A stretch of DNA of 64,000 nt from Myxococcales bacterium. Its GTDB lineage: Bacteria > Myxococcota_A > Polyangia > Polyangiales > GCA-016699535. The notes under the pieces are model-generated. The model did not search any database and was not told the origin of the DNA. It saw nothing but the letters and a program-made list of their open reading frames with translations. Where the stretch lies: contig CP064980.1 in the NCBI GenBank assembly GCA_016699535.1, positions 3,170,001-3,234,000 on the forward strand. Direction: 5' to 3'. Numbering within the stretch: the stretch's first letter is position 1; the number at the start of each line of letters is the position of its first letter. Below are positions 36,933-46,868 of this stretch, piece after piece. Position numbers and translations under genes: made by a program.

Positions 36933-39586
36933 ATGGCAACGCTTATGCTGGGAAGCAGTGCAGCCTTTGCACAACCCAAACCAAAGCAGCCCGTAAAAGA
37001 AGAAGCCCCAAGCCCCGGTCCTAAACTTACGCCCCCTTCGCCCAGAGTTGCAACACCACGCGATGGCCAACCAAGACCTCGTCCCAGAGGAGCACCGGCG
37101 ATTCCTACGCCACCCGCTACGCAGCAACCAGCAGACAATGCAGCGCTTCCATCCGACATGAAAGCCTTTGAGACGGGTCTTGAATACAAGCCGACCCCTC
37201 CTGGAGCACGCATTACTTTTAATCTCGAAGATGCGGATTTGCCTGAGCTTGTACGACTTATTTCTCAGATCACAGGTCGGCGTTTCATTTTGCCTGGAAA
37301 GGTTCGCAGTATCAAAGCTACCGTCTTTGCGCCAACTGAAGTCACTGCAGCAGAAGCCTACCGTGCCTTTCTTTCCATCCTTGAGATGAATGGCATGACG
37401 GTCGTTCCCGCCGGACGCTACTTGAAAATTGTCGAGACCGCAGGCGTTGAAAAGCAACCACTTCAAACCTATGTCCCTGGCGAATCGACTCCAGGTGATG
37501 ACCGCTACGTCACGCGAATGCACCGGCTTTCAAATCTAAGCGCCGATGATGTAACTCAGCTGCTCGGCCGTTTCAGTTCCTCAGAGGGCAGCATCACTGC
37601 CTACGCACCGACCAACACCATCATCATCACGGACACCGGCACGAACATTCAACGAATGATGCGTATCTTGGAAAGCATCGATGTGCAGCGCACCGGCGAG
37701 CAGGTATGGATCGAGCCGGTGTACTATGCCGATGCCAGCGACCTTGCAAAGACTTTAGAAGACATGTTTCCTTCAGCACGCTCAGCCGGAAGCGGAAGTC
37801 CTTCTTCAAGCTCCAGTGCCTCCAAAAGCCCGTCACGAAGGGAAACCGCAGGCTCAAAGTCCAACAACTCGGCAACGATTGGCCTTGGATCGGGCGATTC
37901 ACGCGTTACGAAAATAGTAGCCGATGAACGATCGAACTCGCTGATCATTGTCGCAACAGAAAGCGCTTATTTGCGCATGCTTGAAATCATCCGTGAGCTG
38001 GACAAATCACTTGAAGGCGAAGGCCGCATTCATATTCACTATTTACAACACGGTGATGCTGAACAAATCGCTTCAACCTTGAGCAACCTGTCAGGCAACT
38101 CGGAGTTCAAGCTCAGGCTCTTCTGGCGGCAAGGGTCGTGCGGCAAGCAGCGGTCCTGCCGGTCCAACCAGTGCTCAGTTTGAAGGGCAAATCCGCATCA
38201 CAGCACACACCGCAAACAACGCTCTTGTTATCACGGCTTCGAGTCATGACTACGCTACCCTGCGTCCAATCATTGAAAAGCTCGACCAACGCAGGCGTCA
38301 AGTCTTCATTGAAGCAGCCATCATGGATCTTTCCGTCAGTCGTTCACGAGACCTGGGTGTCCAATTTCATGGCGGTGTATCGGATCAGCCCACGGATGGT
38401 TCCATTGGTGTGTTGGGATGGCAAGCTCAAAACACGGTGGGGTTGCTTTCGGATCCAACATCAACAAGTAAGCTGCTCAGCGGTCTTGCCGTTGGCGTAC
38501 GTGGACCACAAATCGATGTCGCCCAAAGCATTGGCCTTTCCTTACCGGCTTTTGGCGTCGCACTTAACGCCATCGCACAATCATCGGACGCCAACATTCT
38601 CGCCACGCCACATTTGATTGCAATGGACAACGAAGAAGCGGAAATAAGCATTGGCGAAAACGTCCCACTTCAAACCAACGGTTTCGGATCTGCATTGTCC
38701 GGACTATCCGGGCTTGCCGGCGCAAGCGGACAAACAAACGCAGCTACCTCAGGGCTTGGGGGATTAGGCGCACTTGGAGCTCTCGGCGGTTTCGGAAACG
38801 TGCCGCGTCAAGACGTGGGAACCACCATTCGCATCACACCTCACATTAATGACTCCGATGAAATTCGTTTAGAGATCGAAGAAGAGATTTCCGAAGTAGC
38901 GGCTTCAAATGAAGGCACGCTGGGCGTTAAAACCTTAACTAAACGCACAGCCAAGACGCAGCTCGCTGTAGAGGATCAAGAAACCGTGGTGATTGGCGGT
39001 TTGATGCGAGACACCGTTGTGAAATCCGAAACCAAAGTTCCGATTCTAGGTGATATTCCTCTGATCGGTGCACTTTTCCGGAGCACGCATCGAGAAACTC
39101 GAAAGTCGAACCTCCTTTTGTTTCTCACGCCTTACATAATTAGAGAGCCAGCCGATTTGCGTGCCATTTTTGAACGCAAGCTTCAGGAGCGCCAAGAATT
39201 CGTGGATCGCTACATGGTGTTCAACGACCACGAATACACACCACCGATTGACTACTCGCGAACGCGTGGCCTGTTTGCTGAAATGACCAACGAGATGGAC
39301 TCCATGGAAGCAGATCATCAACTTCTGCTTGACGCAGAAAATGCGCCGCGTCTTGAACACAAACCAAGAGCCGCAGTGGGCAACTCATCGCCAGAGGACT
39401 ACGAGCCTTCCGAAGGTAACGTAATCATTGGTCCAGATGGCGAGCAAACAACCGTGGGCCCGAGTTCAGACTACAATTCAAGCTCCGATGACACTTCCAG
39501 CAGCGAAGGAATTCCTTCTCCTCCAATCTCTCCCTTTCGCGGAACCTTCGGGCGAAGCAGAAATGAAGTCGACTCAGAGTCCCTGA
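36933..39586 (+). CDS. gspD: Type II secretion secretin GspD; frame breaks near 38110 and probably elsewhere
   Basis: Forms the outer-membrane secretion pore. An N0 domain (FNLEDADLPELVRLISQITG), N1-N3 domains (repeated DADxIA-like blocks such as ADASDLAKTLEDMFP) and the secretin core (IEAAIMDLSV, then VPILGDIPLIGALFR and NLLLFLTPYI) are all present. The frame shifts near 38110; removing one A from AA (38109-38110) restores a Ser/Gly-rich linker into ITAHTANNALVITA. The start is uncertain: ATG 36933 gives a signal lacking a basic end, while ATG 36884 with one base removed near 36926 gives a proper one (MTKYTQHFF... to SSAAFAQ). Downstream the frame runs without a stop into gspE; TGA at 39584-39586 in the +1 frame, just before AAGGAGG, is the probable true end. 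Confidence 0.85.
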
Positions 39587-39606
39587 AGGAGGAGACGGGA
39601 ATAGTG

Positions 39607-41363
39607 ATGCAGACTGATTTTGTCGGCGAAGTACTCGTCAAGCATGGCGCGCTTAGCAGCGAGAAACTGGCGGAAGCTTTGGAGGCTGCCGAAAAGAAGG
39701 GCAGTCCACTTACCGACATTTTGCTTGCAGCACGTCTCATTGATGAAGACAAGTTGCTTGAAGCACTTGCTAAAGAAATGGGCATGGAGATTGTTTCTCA
39801 AATTCAAGTCGATAAGATCCCGACCGAGTTGATTGAGCTTGTGCCCATTACCTTTGCACGACAACACAGCCTTCTGCCCTTTGCAGAGAAAAATGGGAAC
39901 GTGATCGTCGCGGTTGCCAACCCCCTTGATCTTGCGCCATTGGACGATCTTCGTGCGCTTTTGAACAAGCCGACGATTCCAGTCGCGGCACTTGAAAGCA
40001 CTGTTTTTGATGCCATCAACCGCGTTTATGAACGCAAAGATGAAACCGCTCTTTCGGAAGCGAAAGATGGTCACACGGAAGAGGAACTTCAAGACCTTAT
40101 TGATATGAAAGATGAGGCTCCCGTCATCCGCTGGGTCAACAATCTCTTTTACAATGCCGTACGCGACCGAGTCTCTGATATTCACATTGAGCCCAGCGAC
40201 AACCAAGTTGTTGTAAGAACCCGAATAGACGGAGAACTCTACCCCGTCAAAACAGCTCATAAAGGGTTTCTGCCGTCCATCGTAAGCCGCATTAAGATCG
40301 AGGCAGGTCTTAACATCGCTGAAAAACGTTTGCCTCAAGACGGTCGTATTACAAAGAAAATCGCTGGCAAACTCGTCGATGTACGTGTCTCAACCGTACC
40401 GACTGCAAAAGGCGAACGAATCGTCATGCGTCTGCTCGACAAGGAACAAGTACTGCTTGATTTACCCGATTTGGGTTTTGATCCGAGCCAGTTGCATGTG
40501 ATGGAATCGTTCATCACACGCCCTAACGGGATTATTCTTGTCACCGGACCAACGGGTCAGGTAAGACCACAACGCTTTATGCCTGCTTAAACAAAGTCAA
40601 CAAGCCTGGCATTAACATTTTAACGATTGAAGATCCTGTAGAGTATGAACTTAAGGGAATTGGACAAGTCCAAATTCAGCCCAAAATCGGATTGACTTTC
40701 GCTTCTGGCCTCCGAAGCTTTTTAAGGCAAGACCCGGACGTCATCATGGTCGGCGAAATTCGTGATCATGAAACTGCAGAGATTGCGATTCACGCATCGC
40801 TTACCGGTCACTTGGTTTTATCAACACTGCATACAAACGATGCAGCAGGAGCCATAACGCGTCTTGCGGAAATGGGGATTCAGCCCTTTCATATTTCTTC
40901 GACCCTGCTTGCAGTGCTTGCGCAACGGCTTGTAAGACGACTTTGTCAGCACTGCAAAGAACTCTATGACCCTTCAACCGAAGAAGTGCGCGCGCTTGGC
41001 ATCAATCCGGAGTTGGTGTCGACGCGCACTAACCCTTCCATTGACATAGCCAAGCTCAAAGCTTTGCAGGGGGAAAAAGGAACTCTAACCGTCCCAGAAC
41101 ACAGCGCCTTTTACAAGCCCAAAGGCTGTGAGCATTGCGCTGGCACAGGATATCGAGGCCGGCTGGGTATCTATGAATTGCTTAGCGTTGATGAAGCCGT
41201 ACGCCGGGAAATTAACCAAAACAGTGATTCAAAATCCATTCATCGAGTTGCGGCACAACATGGCATGCGCTCATTGCGTGAAGACGGCGCTCGGCAAGTC
41301 TTAGCGGGAAAAACAAGCATTGATGAAGTGCTCGCGGCAACGCAGGCTGGGGAGTTGGAATAA
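39607..41363 (+). CDS. gspE: Type II secretion ATPase GspE; one-base frame break near 40557
   Basis: Cytoplasmic ATPase that drives pseudopilus assembly. The corrected protein of about 585 aa has the N-terminal MshEN/N1E region (LVKHGALSSEKLAEALE), the VSDIHIEP Asp-box region, Walker A GPTGSGKTTTLY after correction, the RQDPDVIMVGEIRD Walker B block, the TGHLVLSTLHTNDA His-box, and a Zn-binding tetracysteine (CQHC and CEHC). The frame stops at 40590; one extra T in GGGTCAGG at 40557 restores the P-loop and the rest. In the data as given it is joined in frame to gspD, probably an artefact. An AAGGAGG at 39586-39592 precedes ATG 39607. Confidence 0.9.
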
Positions 41364-41366
41364 GCC

Positions 41367-42590
41367 GTGACTGCTTTTGCATGGAAAGGTGTCAATAGCC
41401 AAGGCCGAACGCTAAAAGGCGTTCGCGATGCCGATTCGGCAAAAGCGGCGCGAGCGCTTCTACGCAAAGAAGGAATTCTCGTTACCCATGTACAAGAGCA
41501 GAATTCTCAAACACTCGCGGCAAGCAAAGACATCAATTTCAAGAAACTGTTTCAACGCATCTCAATAAGTGATGTTGCCGTTTCGACTCGCCTTTTAGCG
41601 ACGCTGCTCAAGAGCGGGATTCCTTTGGTCGAAGCCCTCAATGCGCTCATCGAACAGCTTGAGAAGCCAGAGCTCAAAGCGGCCTTCAATCAAACGCGCG
41701 ATAAGGTCAACGAAGGCATTAGCCTCGCTGAGGCACTAGCTGAGCACTCAAAAATATTTACTCCACTGTACATCAACATGGTAAGCGCCGGAGAGGCTTC
41801 AGGAACCTTGGAAGTTGTACTTGAACGATTGGCTGAGTTCTTAGAATCGCAAGCACGTCTTCGTGGGAAAGTCGTCAGTGCGATGGCCTACCCCATGTTT
41901 ATGGGCCTCATGGGTTTTGCCGTCATCGCGTTAATGATGGTAGTCGTCGTGCCAAAAGTCACGTCAATCTTTGAAGACTTCGATCAAGTACTGCCGTGGT
42001 ACACGCGCATGCTCATTGGGACAAGCCATCTCATCTCGGGTTACTGGTGGGCTCTGCTTGCTGTTTTCGGTGGTCTTTTTTATTGGTTTCGCCGTTGGAA
42101 GAGCACCGAGGAGGGACGCGAAAAATGGGATAGGTTTTTGCTACGCGTTCCACAAATTGGACAGCTCATTGTCATGATTGCAGTGACTCGTTTTAGCCGC
42201 ACCTTATCGACTCTTCTTTCAAGCGGCGTACCCATGCTCAACGCCATGGACATCTCTCGGCGCGTGCTAGGAAATACAATCTTGATGAACGTCATTGAGG
42301 AAGCACGCACATCCGTCCGCGAGGGCGAAAGCATCGCCGGGCCCATCAAACGCAGTGGCCATTTCCCCCCCATCGTAACGCATATGATCGCTATCGGAGA
42401 ACGTTCCGGGCACCTCGAAGACATGCTTGAAAACGTAGCCATGGCCTACGAAGATCAAGTTGACAACAAACTCACCATGCTTACCTCACTCCTGGAGCCC
42501 ACCATGATTGCGCTAATGGGCGGGATTGCTGGAACGATAGCTTTTTCAATTCTCATGCCACTCATGAGACTCAACGAGTTCATAGGATAG
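41367..42590 (+). CDS. gspF: Type II secretion platform protein GspF
   Basis: Polytopic inner-membrane platform protein. It starts at GTG 41367, three bases after gspE. The 407-aa product has the typical N-terminal FAWKGVNSQGRTLKGVRDAD and two T2SSF domains, each with the motif seen in LLATLLKSGIPLVEALNAL and FSRTLSTLLSSGVPMLNAMD. Three membrane helices are visible (near residues 170, 225 and 380), ending with GGIAGTIAFSILMPLM. Intact. Confidence 0.94.
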   Translation: MTAFAWKGVNSQGRTLKGVRDADSAKAARALLRKEGILVTHVQEQNSQTLAASKDINFKKLFQRISISDVAVSTRLLATLLKSGIPLVEALNALIEQLEKPELKAAFNQTRDKVNEGISLAEALAEHSKIFTPLYINMVSAGEASGTLEVVLERLAEFLESQARLRGKVVSAMAYPMFMGLMGFAVIALMMVVVVPKVTSIFEDFDQVLPWYTRMLIGTSHLISGYWWALLAVFGGLFYWFRRWKSTEEGREKWDRFLLRVPQIGQLIVMIAVTRFSRTLSTLLSSGVPMLNAMDISRRVLGNTILMNVIEEARTSVREGESIAGPIKRSGHFPPIVTHMIAIGERSGHLEDMLENVAMAYEDQVDNKLTMLTSLLEPTMIALMGGIAGTIAFSILMPLMRLNEFIG

Positions 42591-42593
42591 CTT

Positions 42594-43019
42594 ATGGTAC
42601 GACGACACAAAGAACGTATTGCACTGCCATGGGAAGGCCAATTGGTCCGGCTTGGAGATTTGCTCGGAGGACGACGGCTACGAGTTCTTTTAATGTTCTG
42701 CCTAATTGGTGCTACTGTCATCTTTCTCAGCCACCATATTGAAGAGCGAAGTAGAATTCGAACAACTTGGGCTGTTATTCATCAAGTCGAGCAAGCCCTT
42801 TACAGCTATCGCATCGAGCAAGAGCGTTGCCCTCCATCCATATTGGATCTGATCGGCAAAGAACAAGATAACGAGTTTGGGCTTCGTGCCATCCCACGAG
42901 ATGGTTGGGGCCGCGAGTTAAAAATTGTCTGTCCTAACAAAGAAAATGATGCAGGAGGCATTGTCGTGATGTCCGCTGGACCCAGTGGTTCATTTTTAGT
43001 CAACGACAACCTTTACTAG
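42594..43019 (+). CDS. GspG-like protein without a prepilin motif
   Basis: A 141-aa protein between gspF and gspG. It has a single membrane helix (LLMFCLIGATVIFLSHHI, about residues 33-50) preceded by a basic cytoplasmic region. The periplasmic part resembles the GspG fold: YRIEQERCPPSILDLIG, then PRDGWGRELKIVCP and SAGPSGSF, compare the genuine GspG's DAWGNDFRIEC and SSGGPDGEF. The prepilin peptidase site (G before a hydrophobic residue and Glu at +5) is absent, so it should stay in the membrane instead of joining the pilus. It may be a chaperone or regulator of the pseudopilus (inference). Confidence 0.7.
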   Translation: MVRRHKERIALPWEGQLVRLGDLLGGRRLRVLLMFCLIGATVIFLSHHIEERSRIRTTWAVIHQVEQALYSYRIEQERCPPSILDLIGKEQDNEFGLRAIPRDGWGRELKIVCPNKENDAGGIVVMSAGPSGSFLVNDNLY

Positions 43020-43034
43020 CAAAGGAGAAATAGT

Positions 43035-43418
43035 GTGATGAAAACAAATCAAAACCAACGCCAACACCAAAGTAGTCTTGAGGGCATGACGCTCGTTGAG
43101 ATCATGGTGGTCATGGCCATTATCGCTCTCGTCGCAGCCGGTGTGGGCTTTGCGCTAATACCGCAGTTCAATAAAGCCAAAATCAAACAAACGACGGCAG
43201 ATGTTCAAACCGTTCGCTCAGCTGCCATCATCTGGCTTTCTGACAACACAGGCTGTCCTAGCGTCGGAGAACTCATTGAGAACAAGTTTCTGGACCAAGG
43301 AGCAAGAACTCAAGATGCCTGGGGCAACGATTTTCGGATCGAATGCACATCCGATGACATCGAGGTTTCTTCCGGTGGACCGGACGGCGAGTTCGGTACT
43401 GAGGACGATATCAAGTAA
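43035..43418 (+). CDS. gspG: Major pseudopilin GspG
   Basis: Main subunit of the T2SS pseudopilus. The processing site EG|MTLVEIMVVMAIIALVA is canonical with Glu at +5, followed by the hydrophobic assembly helix. The periplasmic part has DAWGNDFRIEC, SSGGPDGEFGTEDDI, the calcium-binding C-terminal loop of GspG. The 127-aa length is usual. The start used is ATG 43035 with AAGGAG about ten bases upstream. The stop overlaps the next start by one base (TAATG). Confidence 0.95.
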   Translation: MMKTNQNQRQHQSSLEGMTLVEIMVVMAIIALVAAGVGFALIPQFNKAKIKQTTADVQTVRSAAIIWLSDNTGCPSVGELIENKFLDQGARTQDAWGNDFRIECTSDDIEVSSGGPDGEFGTEDDIK

Positions 43419-44182
43419 TGAAGAACGCGCAGGCCAGAAACTCAATGCTCGGGATGACCCTTATTGAGATTCTAATTGTCTTGGCTCTTGTGGCTGTCGC
43501 TGCAACGGGAATTAGTTTTTCCACCGGTGCAGCCACACGAAGCCGTCTGCGGTCAGCCTGCGTTCGCGTTTTATCAGCTTCACGCTTTGCGTACACCCGT
43601 GCGATTTCACAACAGAAGACCGTACGCATCGCTTTTGATTTTCAGAAAAACGTCTTTTCCATACAGGAATCCGACGGCACAGTGCTGCTAAACCAAGGCG
43701 ATAAAAATGAAAGCGAAACCGAAACGAGCGACCCGTGGGCAATGGCACGTGCTCGCTTAGAAGGAACGTTTGACCCCAAACCCACGCCTTCGCCATTTCA
43801 TCCCATAGCCGGTAGCGATGGAAAGCCCATCAAGCGCTACGCATCTCAAAAACTTGGCGCAAAAGGTCTTCGTTTTCTTCGTCTATTAGTTCCGCACTCG
43901 CCCATTCCCATTGAAGGCAGCAATGCTTCGGGCTCCATTTATTTCTTTCCGAACGGGCAGACTGAACACGCAGTGCTGCAGATTGGGAGCGAATCAGGCA
44001 ACGACGTTTATTCCCTGGAACTACACCCTCTTACCGCTCGAGGCACCATTCATGCGGGCAAATATGTACCGACTACGGCTTTGACTCTGCGGAATCGTAC
44101 TCCGAAGTTGAGGACAATTGTGATGCCCCTTCTCTGCAACTTCGGCCATCGTCTCATGCTGCACAAGGCTTTTCTATTTTAG
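43418..44182 (+). CDS. gspH: Minor pseudopilin GspH (C-terminus uncertain)
   Basis: Minor pseudopilin. LG|MTLIEILIVLALVAVAATG is a good prepilin peptidase site with Glu at +5. The rest has the GspH features SRFAYTRAISQQKTVRIAFDF and GSIYFFPNGQTEHAVLQI. The product as read is 254 aa, but the end (from about TTALTLRNRT) is basic and unlike the family. In the +2 frame the same bases read DYGFDSAESYSEVEDNCD, which looks more natural, so a one-base error near 44070 is likely and the true stop is not certain. Confidence 0.85.
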   Translation: MKNAQARNSMLGMTLIEILIVLALVAVAATGISFSTGAATRSRLRSACVRVLSASRFAYTRAISQQKTVRIAFDFQKNVFSIQESDGTVLLNQGDKNESETETSDPWAMARARLEGTFDPKPTPSPFHPIAGSDGKPIKRYASQKLGAKGLRFLRLLVPHSPIPIEGSNASGSIYFFPNGQTEHAVLQIGSESGNDVYSLELHPLTARGTIHAGKYVPTTALTLRNRTPKLRTIVMPLLCNFGHRLMLHKAFLF

Positions 44183-44811
44183 AGGTCATGATTGCGGTAG
44201 CCATATTGGGCGTTTCTCTTACCGCTATTTTTTCAAGTGAAGCCGGAGCCGTACGGGTTGCAACACACGCAAAGAAAACAGTGGTAGCGACGTTATTGGC
44301 ACGCTGCAAAATGGGCGAGATAGAAGAAAAACTTGCCAAAGAAGGCTTCCCCGCGATTTCAGATGACGATCGGGGTGATTGCTGTGAAGATGCAACGCCT
44401 GAAGGCTTTCAATGCGAATGGAAGATCACCCGCTTGGAGCTTCCGGATCCCGATATTAGCGGAAACTCCGCAAGCGAAGATAGTCTGAACGCCCCGCAAA
44501 AAGCTGATCTGCCGGGTAGCGACACAAAAGATAGCACCGATGTAGCGAGCCAGATGGGCAGCTTCGAGTCCGGAGGACTTACCGAAATGGCTATGCAATA
44601 TGTATATCCGTTGCTGCAGCCCGCCATTGAAGAGCAGGTCCGGCGAGTTGAAGTTATCGTAAATTGGCAAGAAGGAAAACGTCCCACATCGTTTGAAGTC
44701 GTCCAGTATCTTGTTTCGGAAAACCCAACAAGTAACATTGCAACTGGCTTGCCTGCAAATCTTGGCACCACGGCAACTCCGACTGGCACGAGCTCTGGGG
44801 TTAGGCCATGA
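44123..44811 (+). CDS. gspI: Minor pseudopilin GspI; one-base frame break near 44155
   Basis: Minor pseudopilin of the tip complex. The prepilin motif QG|FSILEVMIAVAILGVSL starts just before ATG 44188, so the gene must begin further upstream. The ATG at 44123 opens MPLLCNFGHRLMLH in another frame; one added base near 44155-44160 would join it to QGFSILEVM, which has the usual short basic leader. The product continues with CKMGEIEEKLAKEGFP and CEWKITRLELP, as in GspI, and later QYVYPLLQPAIEEQVRRVEVIVNW. Its end overlaps gspJ by four bases (ATGA). Confidence 0.8.
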
Positions 44812-45530
44812 TACAGGACGTTATCGTCACCAAAGACGTTCGTGTGCGGGGAATGACCCTGATCGAAGTGCTGATTGCTATTGGTATTTTATCAATCGTT
44901 TCAACCCTTGTGTGGCAAGGCTTCTCACAAACCACTCGAAACAAAAAGCGGATTGAAAATTCAATCGATCACTACCATGAGATGTCACTTTCCTTGGAGC
45001 GCATGGTTCGTGATTTGTCCATGGCCTTTGTTTCAGCTCAGATCAACCCAAGCCCCTCGCTGCAAACCATCCAAACGATATTTGTTGGCGATGATCGCGG
45101 AGATCGGGATCGGATCGACTTTACCTCTTTTTCCCACCAACGACTTTTTGCCAATGCGCATGAATCCGATATCAACGAGCTTTCCTATTTCCTTGCAGCC
45201 GATCCAGACAACCCCAGAAAGAAAGTCTTGGCGCGTAGGGAGCAACGCCGACCGGATGATCATCCACGCGAGGGTGGCGAATCGATGATTCTAATGCGGG
45301 ATGTCATTGAATTTAACCTTGAATATCTCGATCCACTGAGTCACGAATGGGTTCGCGAGTGGGACACGATGCAAGCCACTGGCCAGCTCAACCGTCTGCC
45401 TTCGCAAGTTAAGATCACGCTTGCGATTGAAATGGACGAAGGCGAACGCAATCCAAAAAAACTTAGCCTAAGTACGAGAGCGTCACTACCACTTCGTTAC
45501 GCCATTAACCATGCGATGTACAAACCATGA
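44808..45530 (+). CDS. gspJ: Minor pseudopilin GspJ
   Basis: Minor pseudopilin of the tip complex with GspI and GspK. RG|MTLIEVLIAIGILSIVSTLVW is a canonical processing site and helix. The rest includes EMSLSLERMVRDLSMAFVS, FTSFSHQRLFANAHESDINELSYFL, and a C-terminal SQVKITLAIEMDEGE strand, as in GspJ of this group. 240 aa, intact. It overlaps gspI and gspK by four bases each. Confidence 0.92.
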   Translation: MIQDVIVTKDVRVRGMTLIEVLIAIGILSIVSTLVWQGFSQTTRNKKRIENSIDHYHEMSLSLERMVRDLSMAFVSAQINPSPSLQTIQTIFVGDDRGDRDRIDFTSFSHQRLFANAHESDINELSYFLAADPDNPRKKVLARREQRRPDDHPREGGESMILMRDVIEFNLEYLDPLSHEWVREWDTMQATGQLNRLPSQVKITLAIEMDEGERNPKKLSLSTRASLPLRYAINHAMYKP

Positions 45531-46868
45531 CCTCTAACCCCAGCAAAAGACAAGCATCAAAAAAGAACAAGGGGTGGCCTTGGTAGTGGTGCTGTCAGCA
45601 TTGCTATATTGGCGGTCATGGTGGCCGATTTACATGAAAACACGCATACTTTTTTTGTGTCGGCCAATGCCAAACGTGATGAGCTAAAAGCGGAGTATAT
45701 GGCGCGAAGCGGCATCAATCTTACACGACTTTTGATCTCCACTGAGCCTTTAGTAAGACAAGCAACAGCTCCTCTTATCCAAATGATGACGCAACGCACA
45801 CCTCCACAGCTACCTGTCTGGGAATATGCAACCGAAGCTTTATCGATGTTCTCCGATTTGGAAGGAGCCACTGCCGCCGCAACACAAATCGGCTTGGACC
45901 TTGGCTCTGCAGAAGGGTTGGGAAACGCCGGGGGAAGTTTTGAGATATTGGCCTGTGCCGAAAACCGTAAAATCAATGTCAACTCACCGCTCGCGTTGCA
46001 AGGAGAGCACGCAAGACAAAGTGTTGCCTCTCAAGTCTTTTCCCTTCTAGGAGGCTATCAAAGTCCAAGCCCATACGATCCACTTTTTAGCGGACGAGAT
46101 GCAGATGGACAGTTTTCTTCTCGCCTTAATATCGTGGGTGACATTGTCGATTGGTGGGATTTTGACCAGCAAGCCACCAATTTTGATCCCGGAGCGCGCA
46201 CTGTAACGAGTGCGGGAAGTGAAGATAACGTTTATCAGTCGCTTAAAGACCCTTACCAATCAAAAAATGCTCCCTTTGATTCGCTTGAGGAGTTACGTTT
46301 GGTTCGTGGCTTTAGCGATGAATTCTGGGCGACATTTGTAAGCCCAAAACCAGAAAACCCCTGTGAAGACCTTATGACTGTTTACGGAACAGGTTCCTTA
46401 AATCCTAACATGGCGAAGCCCGAAGCAATGCTTGCTACACTTTGTTCATACATTTCAGATCAGCCCCTATGCCTGGACACCATGGAGGGCGCCAAGTTTG
46501 TCCAGCTGGTAAACACCGTGCGGGGGATGTTCCCTATTCCCTGGTTTAGTTCGGCCACGGATTTTGTAAATTTTGTAGAGGGCAAAGGCAACCAGAACGA
46601 TCTGTTCCCAACCCTCAAAAGCTTCTTAGGAGAAGACCCCTCGTTACTGTTTCGTCCCGTTACTATCAATCAAGATGTTCGTAAAAATTTGGAAGCTGCA
46701 TTTACTACCGAGTCCTACCTTATCTTAATTCAATCGACAGGCAGCGCTGGCCGTTCTCGTGTTAGCATTCGCAGCGTTGTCAATTTTCACAACCGTTGGG
46801 CACCGCCGCCACCAAATACTGCGGTCATGCCTGCAACCGGGGTTATTCAATACTGGCGGGTTAACTGA
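45527..46868 (+). CDS. gspK: Minor pseudopilin GspK; two frame breaks near 45572 and 45604
   Basis: Large minor pseudopilin capping the pseudopilus. ATG 45527 overlaps the gspJ stop. As given the frame ends after 19 codons; one extra G in GGGG (45571-45574) gives NKGVALVVVLSAL, and a second missing base near 45604 links this to ILAVMVADLHENTHTFF, the rest of the hydrophobic helix. The remaining 419 aa are continuous, with ANAKRDELKAEYMARSGINL and NINSP-like RKINVNSPLALQ, SLEELRLVRGFSDEFW, as in GspK. Like other GspK proteins it lacks Glu at +5. The corrected length is about 447 aa. Its stop overlaps gspL by one base. Confidence 0.87.

Noticed and set aside
36888..37523. 211-aa open frame antisense to gspD
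   Set aside because: The sense strand encodes clear secretin domains; the antisense product is Cys-, Trp- and Arg-rich and looks random.
38750..38800. Short GC-rich repetitive stretch in gspD coding Gly/Leu
   Set aside because: It is an ordinary low-complexity linker of the secretin, without exact repeat units that would suggest a mobile or CRISPR element.
39574..40338. 254-aa open frame antisense to gspE
   Set aside because: It is complementary to the conserved GspE frame and has no recognisable motif.
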